Origin: an uncultured Eubacterium sp.
Lineage (GTDB): Bacteria > Bacillota > Clostridia > Lachnospirales > Lachnospiraceae
Length of the DNA: 48,909 nt
NCBI GenBank assembly: GCA_910584875.1
Contig: CAJUDA010000025.1
Location: 1-48,909 of the forward strand
Reading direction: 5' to 3'
Positions within the stretch are counted from its first letter, which is position 1. Each line of letters starts with the position of its first letter. Positions 25,378 through 32,932 of this stretch are shown here, one piece after another. A program made the position numbers and the translations under genes. Under the pieces are notes generated by a model. The model worked only from the letters and a program-made list of their open reading frames with translations, did no database searches and had not been told where the DNA came from.

Positions 25378-26943
25378 ATGAAACATTCGATGAGGATAAG
25401 ACTGATCGTCATATTTTCGGGTATGCTTATCATTACGATCGCATGTATCTGTCTTGCGAATTTATTTCTCTTACCTAATTTTTATCAGCGCACCAAGGCT
25501 GCCCAGATGAAGCGTGTGTATGCCCAGGCGGTGAAGATCTGTGATGATGCGGACTGGAGCAATCTGACCGCAGCCCAGCTGAGTGAATTGTATGATCAGC
25601 TGGATGTTCTCAGCAGCAATTCCAATGTGAGCGTTTATATTATGCAGGTAGAGATTTATTCCCAGTCGGGTAAGATCGCTGCGCTGGATTATGTATATCC
25701 GGCAAATTCGGACCGTCTTCAGGAAGTGACAAGGGAACAGGTTGAAAAATATGTGAAATCCATGTATTTTGGTGTGGCGCTGGATGAAAACTGCCAGCTT
25801 CTCAGTCAGTCAGGGGATTATAAGGTATATAAGGTATACGATCAGCGGGTGGAATCCAATTATATTGAACTCACTGGCAAGATGCCCCGGAATTACTGGG
25901 TCTATCTTCGTGCTAATTACCAGAGTATCCAGGAGAGCGCCCAGGTTTCCAACCAGTTTCTGACACATACCGGTATTGTGACGGTGATCATTGGTATTTT
26001 TGTGATGCTTTTTATCAGTAACCAGTATACAAAGCCGATCCTGAGACTGGCAAAACATGCCAGGGATATGCAGGAACTGAATTTTTCCACCCGGTATGAG
26101 AGCGGCAGGGACGATGAGATCGGGATTCTTGCCAATAGCATGAATGCCCTGGCAGATGAGCTGGAGCACACGATATCCGAGTTGAAAACAGCAAATAATG
26201 AGTTGCAGCTGGATCTTGACCGCCGGTCCCAGCAGGAAGAAATGCGCCAGGAATTTCTGGCGAATGTCTCTCATGAGTTAAAGACGCCCATTGCCCTGAT
26301 CCAGGGGTATGCGGAAGGGCTGCAGGAAAATATAAACGATGATCCTGAAAGCAGGGAATTTTATTGTGAGGTCATCGTGGATGAGGCAGACAAGATGAAT
26401 AAGATGGTAAAAAGGCTATTGGATCTCAATCAGCTTGAGTTCGGAAATGGACGTGTCCATCTGGAACATTTTGACCTCAATAATGTATTGGATTATGTGA
26501 TCCATGCGACAGAAATATTATTCATTCAGAAAGAGGCGGTTTTGTCCTATCAGCGAAGTGAAGAACCGGTGATGGTATGGGCTGATGAATATATGATCGA
26601 GGAAGTAGTGACAAATTATGTCAACAATGCACTGAACCATGTCAGATATGATAAGAAGATCGAAATCAAGACGATTTTGGAAAACGGACTGGTCCGGGTC
26701 AGTGTTTTTAATACAGGAGATCCGATTCCAGAAGAAGATCTTGATAAAATATGGTCAAAATTTTATAAGGTGGATAAGGCACATACGCGGGAATATGGCG
26801 GAAATGGAATCGGTCTTTCGATTGTAAAAGCAGTGATGGAAGCGCATAATCAGGCGTATGGTGTCAGGAATTACGACAACGGCGTGGAGTTCTGGTTTGA
26901 ATTAGATGTGAAAAATACAGTAGATAATAAAAGTGTTGATTGA
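25378..26943 (+). CDS. Sensor histidine kinase
   Basis: The 521-residue kinase has TM1 at about 5-28, an extracytoplasmic sensor of about 165 residues, TM2 at about 197-217, HAMP (about 218-275), HisKA with the phosphorylated His in ANVSHELKTPIALI, and HATPase_c with NYVNNALNH, the N-G1 region VFNTGDPIP, and GGNGIGLSI. The D-x-G of the G1 box reads NTGDPI, as in many PhoR/VicK-like kinases. It pairs with the OmpR-type regulator upstream. The ATG at 25378 fits CCGGAGG; the one 18 bases earlier has no spacing to a ribosome site. The signal is unknown, but the neighbours suggest envelope stress or folding. Confidence 0.94.
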   Translation: MKHSMRIRLIVIFSGMLIITIACICLANLFLLPNFYQRTKAAQMKRVYAQAVKICDDADWSNLTAAQLSELYDQLDVLSSNSNVSVYIMQVEIYSQSGKIAALDYVYPANSDRLQEVTREQVEKYVKSMYFGVALDENCQLLSQSGDYKVYKVYDQRVESNYIELTGKMPRNYWVYLRANYQSIQESAQVSNQFLTHTGIVTVIIGIFVMLFISNQYTKPILRLAKHARDMQELNFSTRYESGRDDEIGILANSMNALADELEHTISELKTANNELQLDLDRRSQQEEMRQEFLANVSHELKTPIALIQGYAEGLQENINDDPESREFYCEVIVDEADKMNKMVKRLLDLNQLEFGNGRVHLEHFDLNNVLDYVIHATEILFIQKEAVLSYQRSEEPVMVWADEYMIEEVVTNYVNNALNHVRYDKKIEIKTILENGLVRVSVFNTGDPIPEEDLDKIWSKFYKVDKAHTREYGGNGIGLSIVKAVMEAHNQAYGVRNYDNGVEFWFELDVKNTVDNKSVD

Positions 26944-26968
26944 TGAACGGAGATTTTTATGTTATACT
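26940..26968 (+). promoter_or_regulatory. Promoter of lipoprotein-cheV unit
   Basis: -35 TTGATG (26940-26945) overlaps the stop codon of the kinase gene; a 17-base spacer leads to -10 TATACT (26963-26968). It lies 41 bases before the TTG start of the lipoprotein gene and may drive the lipoprotein, cheV and the zinc-ribbon protein together. Confidence 0.7.
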
Positions 26969-27008
26969 ATCCATATATGTATTCTGATGATAAGAAGGAG
27001 GGGGAAAC

Positions 27009-27779
27009 TTGCGATACAATAGAATATGGATGACGCTTACCCTGATGGCAGTGATTTTCGTCCTTGGTGGTTGCATGAATGTGCAGGATTTAACAGAAAA
27101 GGAAACCAGTCTGGTGGCAGAATATTCGGCAGGAGTTCTTCTCCGCTATTCGGATCAGTATGAGAGAAGACTGATAACGAAGGATCCGGTGAAGGAGGAA
27201 AAGACGGCTGCCAGCACTCCGGAGCCGGCATCACCGGCAGGTGTTTCTACGACACCGACACCAGAGCCTGTTTCAGAACCGGAAGTTTCACAGAGACCGG
27301 ATGAGCCGGAGACCCCGGTACCGGATGCCCAGTCACCGGCATCCCAGCCGTCAGATCAGGTATCCTTAAATGAGCTATACCATATAAAAGGATTGGATTT
27401 CTCATACCGGTCGTACGAATTTTGTGACAAGTACCCGAAAAGCGGCAACACTATCTCGGCTATTAAAGCAAAAAAGGGAGAAACATTGCTGGTAGTTAAA
27501 TTTCTGGTCCGTAACAGGAGCGGAAAGAAGAAAAGGGTCAGACTCGGGGACAGGGCGCAAAAGATTTCATATATTATGACAGTTGACGGCAATGAGTATG
27601 AGCCGGGGCTGAGTATACTTCCCAATACCGGTTTGAATTATCTTAATACTACGATCGGTAAGGGGGCTGCAGAAGAAGCAGTGCTGGTCTATACGATGGC
27701 AAAGGAGCGTCAGCAGGCGGCAAGCATCACCCTGCAGATAAAGGAAGGAAATAATTCAGCTAATATCCAGTTGAAATAA
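27009..27779 (+). CDS. Lipoprotein with Pro/Thr-rich spacer
   Basis: The 256-residue protein starts with a lipoprotein signal peptide (RIWMTLTLMAVIFVLGG) and lipobox LGGC, so Cys at about residue 22 would be lipidated. A helical part, then a Pro/Glu/Ser/Thr spacer (about 65-118) leads to a C-terminal beta-rich domain (about 130-256; VVKFLVRNRSGKKKRVRLGD) resembling DUF4352-type immunoglobulin-like domains of clostridial lipoproteins. The start is TTG at 27009 behind AGGAGGGGG. It precedes cheV by 45 bases. It may be a surface sensor or scaffold; function is not known. Confidence 0.78.
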   Translation: MRYNRIWMTLTLMAVIFVLGGCMNVQDLTEKETSLVAEYSAGVLLRYSDQYERRLITKDPVKEEKTAASTPEPASPAGVSTTPTPEPVSEPEVSQRPDEPETPVPDAQSPASQPSDQVSLNELYHIKGLDFSYRSYEFCDKYPKSGNTISAIKAKKGETLLVVKFLVRNRSGKKKRVRLGDRAQKISYIMTVDGNEYEPGLSILPNTGLNYLNTTIGKGAAEEAVLVYTMAKERQQAASITLQIKEGNNSANIQLK

Positions 27780-27824
27780 GGCAAAACAGGACTAAAGGAG
27801 AAGGAAAAAGGAGGAGCAGCAATT

Positions 27825-28733
27825 ATGGCAGAGGATACAGGAATTTTATTGGAAAGTGGAACAAACGAACTGGAACTTTTGGAATTTGTGGTTGGAACAC
27901 AGCACTATGGGATCAATGTGGCAAAGATCAGTGAATTGTGTCCTTATCAGCCGCCTACGATGGTGCCGAATGCACATGAGTACATAGAGGGCATATTTAT
28001 GCCGAGGGAACGGATCATTACCGTGATCAATCTGGCGAGTGCGCTGGGAATCCCGCAAAATCCGAACACTTCTGGTGATATGTATATTATCACGAACTTT
28101 AACCGTCTGCATACAGCATTTCATGTACAGGAGGTGCTGGGGATCCACCGTGTATCCTGGGGGGATATTGTGAAACCGGATACTACCATCAGCCGCGGCG
28201 GTCAGGGGATTGCTACAGGCATTACGAAAATTGATGGTAAAATCGTTATCGTACTTGACTTTGAAAAAATTGTCACAGAGATCAATCCTGAGACCGGTCT
28301 GAAGCTGTCTGAGATTGAGGCTATGGGCGAGCGTTCCCGCCAGGAATGCACGATCCTTCTGGCAGAAGATTCTCCATTGCTTCTGGAGATGCTGAAGAAG
28401 TGTCTGACAAAAGCAGGGTATACGCATCTGATTCCTACCACGAACGGACAGGAGGCGTGGAATACACTGGATCGTATGATGAAAGAGGGGGGCATTGTTG
28501 GGGAAGATGTTGCACTTGTTATTACCGATATTGAGATGCCTCAGATGGATGGACATCATCTGACGAAAAAAATTAAGACAGATCCACGATTTGAAGGACT
28601 TCCCGTTGTGATTTTTTCTTCCCTGGTTAATGATGAGATGAAGAAAAAGGGAGAAGCGCTGGGAGTGGATGCACAGTTATCAAAACCAGAGATTGGAAGA
28701 CTGGTGCATCAGCTGGATTTATTACTAAAATAG
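27825..28733 (+). CDS. cheV: Chemotaxis protein CheV
   Basis: CheV is a CheW-like coupling domain fused to a receiver domain that tunes receptor-kinase coupling when phosphorylated. The 302-residue protein has the CheW domain at about 14-165 (FVVGTQHYGINV, PNAHEYIEGIFMPRERIITVINL) and the receiver at about 180-300 (LLAEDSPLL, acceptor Asp in VITDIEMPQMDG, Lys in LSKPE). It lies about 16 kb after the che block but could serve the same array. The ATG follows AAAGGAGGAG. No other chemotaxis gene is adjacent; its neighbours are a lipoprotein and an unknown membrane protein. Confidence 0.94.
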   Translation: MAEDTGILLESGTNELELLEFVVGTQHYGINVAKISELCPYQPPTMVPNAHEYIEGIFMPRERIITVINLASALGIPQNPNTSGDMYIITNFNRLHTAFHVQEVLGIHRVSWGDIVKPDTTISRGGQGIATGITKIDGKIVIVLDFEKIVTEINPETGLKLSEIEAMGERSRQECTILLAEDSPLLLEMLKKCLTKAGYTHLIPTTNGQEAWNTLDRMMKEGGIVGEDVALVITDIEMPQMDGHHLTKKIKTDPRFEGLPVVIFSSLVNDEMKKKGEALGVDAQLSKPEIGRLVHQLDLLLK

Positions 28734-28754
28734 AAATTACAGGAGGTGTAACCG

Positions 28755-30653
28755 GTGACGATCTGCAGAAAATGTGGGAAAGAAATTCCTGACGGAGAGG
28801 AATTATGCGAAGATTGCAAAAGTCAGGCATCCAATTCCGGTGAATCTTATCTTGATGAGTTGATGAAAAGTATGGAAATACCGGAAATGGATATGGCGGA
28901 ACCGGAACCAGTAAAAGAACAGGAATTACCAGACATACCGGAGATGGAGAAAGAGTCAGCTGCGGAGGAAGCCCGGCCAGAAGCGGAAACAATCGAACAA
29001 GATCCGGCCGATGAAGTGCCGGAGCTTGTTCTGGATGATATGCTGATGGCAGCAGAGGATGAGCCTGCACCAGAAGAGATACCGGATCTGGTGTTAAATG
29101 AAATGCCGGCAGAAGAGGAACCAGAGAAAATAGAACTGCCGGAACTTGACCTTGGGGATATTTCGATGGCAGAGGAAGAACCGGAGGAAGCAGAACTGCC
29201 GGAACTTGATCTGGGAGATATCCCGATGACAGAGGAAGAACCGGAGGAAGCAGAACTGCCGGAACTTGACCTTGGAGATATCCCAATGACAGAGGAAGAA
29301 CCGGAGGAAGCAGAACTGCCGGAATTTGATCTGGGGGATATTTCGATGCAGGAAGAGCCGGAGCCGGAAGGTCTGCCCGACCTGCCAGTAGAGGATGAAA
29401 TGGATGAACCGATTTCGGATGAGGCGATGCCGGAGGATATCAATGATCTTTTAGAACTTCTGTCCAAGGATTATTCCGGTGATGAGATGGATGATGTGTC
29501 TACAGAAGACGAGATTGCAGAAGATGAGGTTTCGGAGGGACCAGTGGTTCAGGATATGTCAGCTCCGGAGGTTTCACTATTCAGTGATAGTGAAAGTGAT
29601 GCAATCTTTGCTGATCATGCACAGGATGCCGGGACATCTGTGGAAGATATCTTTCAGGACGCCTTATCTGCCGTGGATGATGTCGAGGATTCGGAGGATG
29701 GGGAAGGATCCCTGGACCAGGTTTTTGCCCTGGAAGGTGATTTTGATCCGGAGGAGGATTCTGTATCGGATGAAAGCGAAGGTACAGATAGCGAAAATGC
29801 GATACCTCTGGCACAGCCTGTCAAGAAGAAGGAGAAAAAGAATAGTTTCTGGAAGCGTATTTTTGGTAATGTAGTGACAGATCAGACAGCAGAGGAAGAA
29901 GCCAGAGAACGTGAACAGGAGCAGGAAAAAGAGGCGGAGCGTGCGGCTGCCAGAGAAGAGAAGGCAAAGCAGGATGCGGCCGACAAAGAAGCAAAAGAAG
30001 CAGCGGCACAGGAAGCGAAAGAGAAGAAGGCGGCATTAAAGGCAGAACAGGCGGCAGCGAAGGCAGCGGCAAAGGAAGAAAAGAAGAAAAAGAAGGCAGA
30101 GCTGGCGGCGGTAGAGGTAGTAGGGAAGATCAACCCGGTGGGCGCTACGATTGTTATGGTGTTTTTTGCACTGATCTGTGTTGCCGTGATCTTTGGTACG
30201 CAGTCTTTGTCGTATACAAGTGCGTTGAAAAATGCCAGACAGCAATTTGAAGCGAAAGATTATCAGGCGGCATATGAATCCCTGGCAGGGGTAAATGTTT
30301 CTGAATCGTCACAGGAACTGGCAGATAAGATCCGCATCTGTATGCAGATGCAGAAGGAGTTAAATTCATATTCCAATTATTATGAGATGAAGATGTATCT
30401 GGAGTCGCTGGATTCACTTATAAAAGGGATCCGCAGTTATGATACCAATAAAAACAAGGCAGATGAATATGAAATTCTTACCCAGTATGAGGAACTGAAG
30501 GCAAAGATTTCCAGCGTACTCTTTAGTGAATTTGGTGTGAGTGAGACAGAAGCAAGGGCGGCAAACGGGCTGCCGACCCAGGAGGAATATACGGAGAAAC
30601 TGGAAGAGATCATCCGTCGCTGGGAAGCAAAAAATGCCATGGATGAAAGATAA
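28755..30653 (+). CDS. Unknown zinc-ribbon, acidic-repeat membrane protein
   Basis: The 632-residue protein begins with a small zinc ribbon (CRKCGKEIPDGEELCEDC). A very acidic low-complexity region (about 35-355) follows, including four 20-residue tandem repeats. Then come a basic stretch (KKKEKKNSFWKRIFG), an Ala/Lys/Glu coiled coil (about 375-450), one TM (about 458-478, TIVMVFFALICVAVIFG) and an outer helical, TPR-like domain of about 150 residues. The topology is cytoplasmic zinc ribbon and acid tail, TM, then outside domain. The start is GTG at 28755 behind AGGAGG. It follows cheV by 21 bases. I do not recognise the family; a scaffold or regulator at the membrane is plausible. Confidence 0.75.
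   Translation: MTICRKCGKEIPDGEELCEDCKSQASNSGESYLDELMKSMEIPEMDMAEPEPVKEQELPDIPEMEKESAAEEARPEAETIEQDPADEVPELVLDDMLMAAEDEPAPEEIPDLVLNEMPAEEEPEKIELPELDLGDISMAEEEPEEAELPELDLGDIPMTEEEPEEAELPELDLGDIPMTEEEPEEAELPEFDLGDISMQEEPEPEGLPDLPVEDEMDEPISDEAMPEDINDLLELLSKDYSGDEMDDVSTEDEIAEDEVSEGPVVQDMSAPEVSLFSDSESDAIFADHAQDAGTSVEDIFQDALSAVDDVEDSEDGEGSLDQVFALEGDFDPEEDSVSDESEGTDSENAIPLAQPVKKKEKKNSFWKRIFGNVVTDQTAEEEAREREQEQEKEAERAAAREEKAKQDAADKEAKEAAAQEAKEKKAALKAEQAAAKAAAKEEKKKKKAELAAVEVVGKINPVGATIVMVFFALICVAVIFGTQSLSYTSALKNARQQFEAKDYQAAYESLAGVNVSESSQELADKIRICMQMQKELNSYSNYYEMKMYLESLDSLIKGIRSYDTNKNKADEYEILTQYEELKAKISSVLFSEFGVSETEARAANGLPTQEEYTEKLEEIIRRWEAKNAMDER
29109..29348 (+). repeat. Four 60-bp in-frame tandem repeats
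   Basis: Four head-to-tail 60-base units (29109-29168, 29169-29228, 29229-29288, 29289-29348) each encode 20 residues around a core ELPELDLGDI. The middle copies are almost identical at DNA level and the first is diverged, which points to recent expansion by slippage or unequal crossover. All units keep the reading frame. Confidence 0.92.
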
Positions 30654-30670
30654 CCAGGCGGGAGGTAATA

Positions 30671-31279
30671 ATGATTGCCATAGTCGATTATGATGCCGGA
30701 AATATAAAGAGTGTGGAAAAGGCGCTTACATTTATCGGAGAAGAGCCTGTCGTGACAAGAGAGGCAGATGTGATCCTTCGTGCTGATCATGTTATCGTTC
30801 CCGGGGTCGGAGCGTTTGAGGATGCCATGGGACGGATGAATGCGTATGGCCTGCCAGAGGTACTGCAGGATGTAGCAGGGAAAGGTACGCCAATCCTTGG
30901 TATATGTCTTGGGCTTCAGCTGTTCTTTACCGGAAGTGAAGAATCTGAGCACAATGTGCCAGGGCTGGGTCTTCTGCCTGGCAGGATCGTAAGATTTCCT
31001 GAGACGGAAGGATATAAGATCCCTCATATGGGATGGAATTCGATTCATATTAATCCGGAATCCAGATTATTCAAAGGGATTCCGGAGAATTCGTATGTCT
31101 ATTTTGTTCATTCCTATTATTTAAAGGCGGATTGCAAAGAAGATGTGGCGGCGGTGACAGAGTATATCGTCGATGTACATGCCGCCGCTGAACATGAAAA
31201 TATTTTTGCCACTCAGTTTCATCCGGAAAAGAGCGGTGAGACAGGGCTGCAGATCCTGAGAAATTTTGCTGCATTATAA
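30671..31279 (+). CDS. hisH: Imidazole glycerol phosphate synthase, glutamine amidotransferase subunit
   Basis: HisH releases ammonia from glutamine for histidine synthesis. The 202-residue class I amidotransferase has the catalytic Cys in GICLGLQLFF and the His/Glu pair in FHPEKSGETG; PGVGAFEDAM near residue 47 and the oxyanion region are normal. It starts 17 bases after the zinc-ribbon gene and is followed by its partner hisF after 33 bases. The rest of the his pathway is not in the window, so this is a split his locus. Confidence 0.96.
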   Translation: MIAIVDYDAGNIKSVEKALTFIGEEPVVTREADVILRADHVIVPGVGAFEDAMGRMNAYGLPEVLQDVAGKGTPILGICLGLQLFFTGSEESEHNVPGLGLLPGRIVRFPETEGYKIPHMGWNSIHINPESRLFKGIPENSYVYFVHSYYLKADCKEDVAAVTEYIVDVHAAAEHENIFATQFHPEKSGETGLQILRNFAAL

Positions 31280-31312
31280 AATGGCTCTGCTGAGCCAGGT
31301 CAGGAGGAAGAA

Positions 31313-32074
31313 ATGTTTACGAAAAGAGTGATTCCCTGTCTGGATGTGAATAATGGACGAGTAGTAAAGGGTGTTAATTTTGTCAATCTGATTGATGCAG
31401 GTGATCCGGTATCAGTAGGCGCCGCTTATGGGGATGCCGGAGCGGACGAGCTGGTGTTTCTGGATATTACGGCGTCCAGTGATGCGAGAGACATTAAGGC
31501 AGATATGGTGCGCAAGGTGGCAGAAACCGTATTTATTCCCTTTACTGTGGGGGGCGGGATCCGCACGATTGAAGATTTTCGTATGATTCTCCGGGAGGGG
31601 GCAGATAAGGTTGCTGTCAATTCGGCGGCGATACTGAACCCGCCTCTGGTGCAGGAAGCAGCGGAAAAGTTTGGCAGGCAGTGTGTTGTCGTGGCGATTG
31701 ATGCCAAAAAAAGGGTGGATGGCAGCGGCTGGACAGTCTATAAAAACGGAGGCCGTGTAGATATGGAAATGGATGCGGTAGAATGGGCAATGAAGGCGGA
31801 GGAACTGGGGGCAGGAGAGATCCTGCTGACCAGTATGGACTGTGATGGTACAAAAGAGGGATATGATATCGCACTGACAAAGACGATTTCGGAAAATGTG
31901 AACATTCCGGTGATCGCATCAGGAGGAGCGGGGACGAAAGAGCATTTTTATGATGCCCTTTCAGAGGGAAAGGCGGATGCCGTTCTGGCGGCCTCTCTTT
32001 TTCATTTTAAAGAACTGGAGATTATGGAGTTGAAGAGATATCTGCGGGACAGAGGTATCAGCGTCCGTATTTAG
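31313..32074 (+). CDS. hisF: Imidazole glycerol phosphate synthase, cyclase subunit
   Basis: HisF is the TIM barrel that uses ammonia from HisH to close the imidazole ring. The 253-residue protein has the catalytic Asp in CLDVNNGR (near residue 11) and the second Asp in VAIDAKK (near residue 130), and the phosphate-binding loops VGGGIR and ASGGAG. Length is standard. It follows hisH behind AGGAGGAAG and is followed by ung after 51 bases. Confidence 0.97.
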   Translation: MFTKRVIPCLDVNNGRVVKGVNFVNLIDAGDPVSVGAAYGDAGADELVFLDITASSDARDIKADMVRKVAETVFIPFTVGGGIRTIEDFRMILREGADKVAVNSAAILNPPLVQEAAEKFGRQCVVVAIDAKKRVDGSGWTVYKNGGRVDMEMDAVEWAMKAEELGAGEILLTSMDCDGTKEGYDIALTKTISENVNIPVIASGGAGTKEHFYDALSEGKADAVLAASLFHFKELEIMELKRYLRDRGISVRI

Positions 32075-32125
32075 CGGCGGCTGATCCGTTCTCTGTTATT
32101 TGTGGTATTTCGGAACGGGGGTATT

Positions 32126-32800
32126 ATGGCAGGTCTGACAGGTACATGGGAAGCGGCATTAAAGGGGGAGTTTTCAAAAGAATATTACCGGAAGCTTTTT
32201 CTGTTCATCAAAGAACAGTATGGGAAGACAGCGGTATATCCGGAATCCGATGAAATATTTACGGCATTCCACCTGACTCCGCTGGATCAGGTGAAAGTAG
32301 TGATACTGGGACAGGACCCGTATCATAATGCAGGACAGGCTCATGGCCTGTGTTTTTCTGTGAAGCCCCAGGTGGAGATCCCTCCGTCGCTGGTGAACAT
32401 TTATCAGGAATTGCATGATGACCTGGGATGCCAGATCCCCAATCATGGATATCTGACATCGTGGGCAGAGCAGGGAGTGCTGATGCTCAATACGGTTCTG
32501 ACGGTACAGGCACATAAACCGATGTCACACAGAAATGTGGGATGGGAGGAATTTACCGATGCTGCGATCGCGGCAGTGAACAGGCAGGACCGGCCGGTCG
32601 TGTTTCTGCTGTGGGGGAAACCGGCGCAGGAAAAGACAAAGATGCTCGACAATCCAAAGCATCTGGTGCTGAAAGCGCCCCATCCGAGTCCCTTGTCGGC
32701 ATATCGTGGTTTTTTTGGCTGCAGGCATTTCAGCCAGGCAAATCAGTTTCTGCAGGAAAACGGTGTAGAACCTGTTAACTGGCAGATTGAAAACCTTTAG
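32126..32800 (+). CDS. ung: Uracil-DNA glycosylase (family 1)
   Basis: Ung cuts uracil out of DNA to start base excision repair. The 224-residue protein has motif A GQDPYHNAGQAHGL with the catalytic Asp, and motif B HPSPLSAYRGFFGCRHF with the catalytic His. PPSLVNIYQEL and LLWGKPAQEK are also typical. The ATG at 32126 follows ACGGGGG; the reading frame extends 24 bases upstream without a ribosome site. Its biological partner in the window is dut, which lowers dUTP. Confidence 0.96.
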   Translation: MAGLTGTWEAALKGEFSKEYYRKLFLFIKEQYGKTAVYPESDEIFTAFHLTPLDQVKVVILGQDPYHNAGQAHGLCFSVKPQVEIPPSLVNIYQELHDDLGCQIPNHGYLTSWAEQGVLMLNTVLTVQAHKPMSHRNVGWEEFTDAAIAAVNRQDRPVVFLLWGKPAQEKTKMLDNPKHLVLKAPHPSPLSAYRGFFGCRHFSQANQFLQENGVEPVNWQIENL

Positions 32801-32853
32801 AAAATTTGTGGAATAAATATGTAAAAAGTCTGTAAAAATAAGTTAATTAGACT

Positions 32854-32882
32854 TTGCAATATACTGTGGAGTATGATATAAT
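32854..32882 (+). promoter_or_regulatory. Promoter of the surface adhesin
   Basis: -35 TTGCAA (32854-32859), a 17-base spacer and -10 TATAAT (32877-32882) preceded by TGA, an extended -10. It lies 50 bases before the ATG, with AGGAGG at 32921-32926. This is a strong housekeeping-type promoter giving the adhesin its own transcript. Confidence 0.85.
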
Positions 32883-32932
32883 AATACAAATGGATACTGA
32901 TAATGCGCATTGTTATGTATAGGAGGCATTCT

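Noticed and set aside
28847..29467. 206-residue Ser-rich minus-strand frame
   Set aside because: It is the antisense of the acidic repeats; low complexity arises from the repeat alone.
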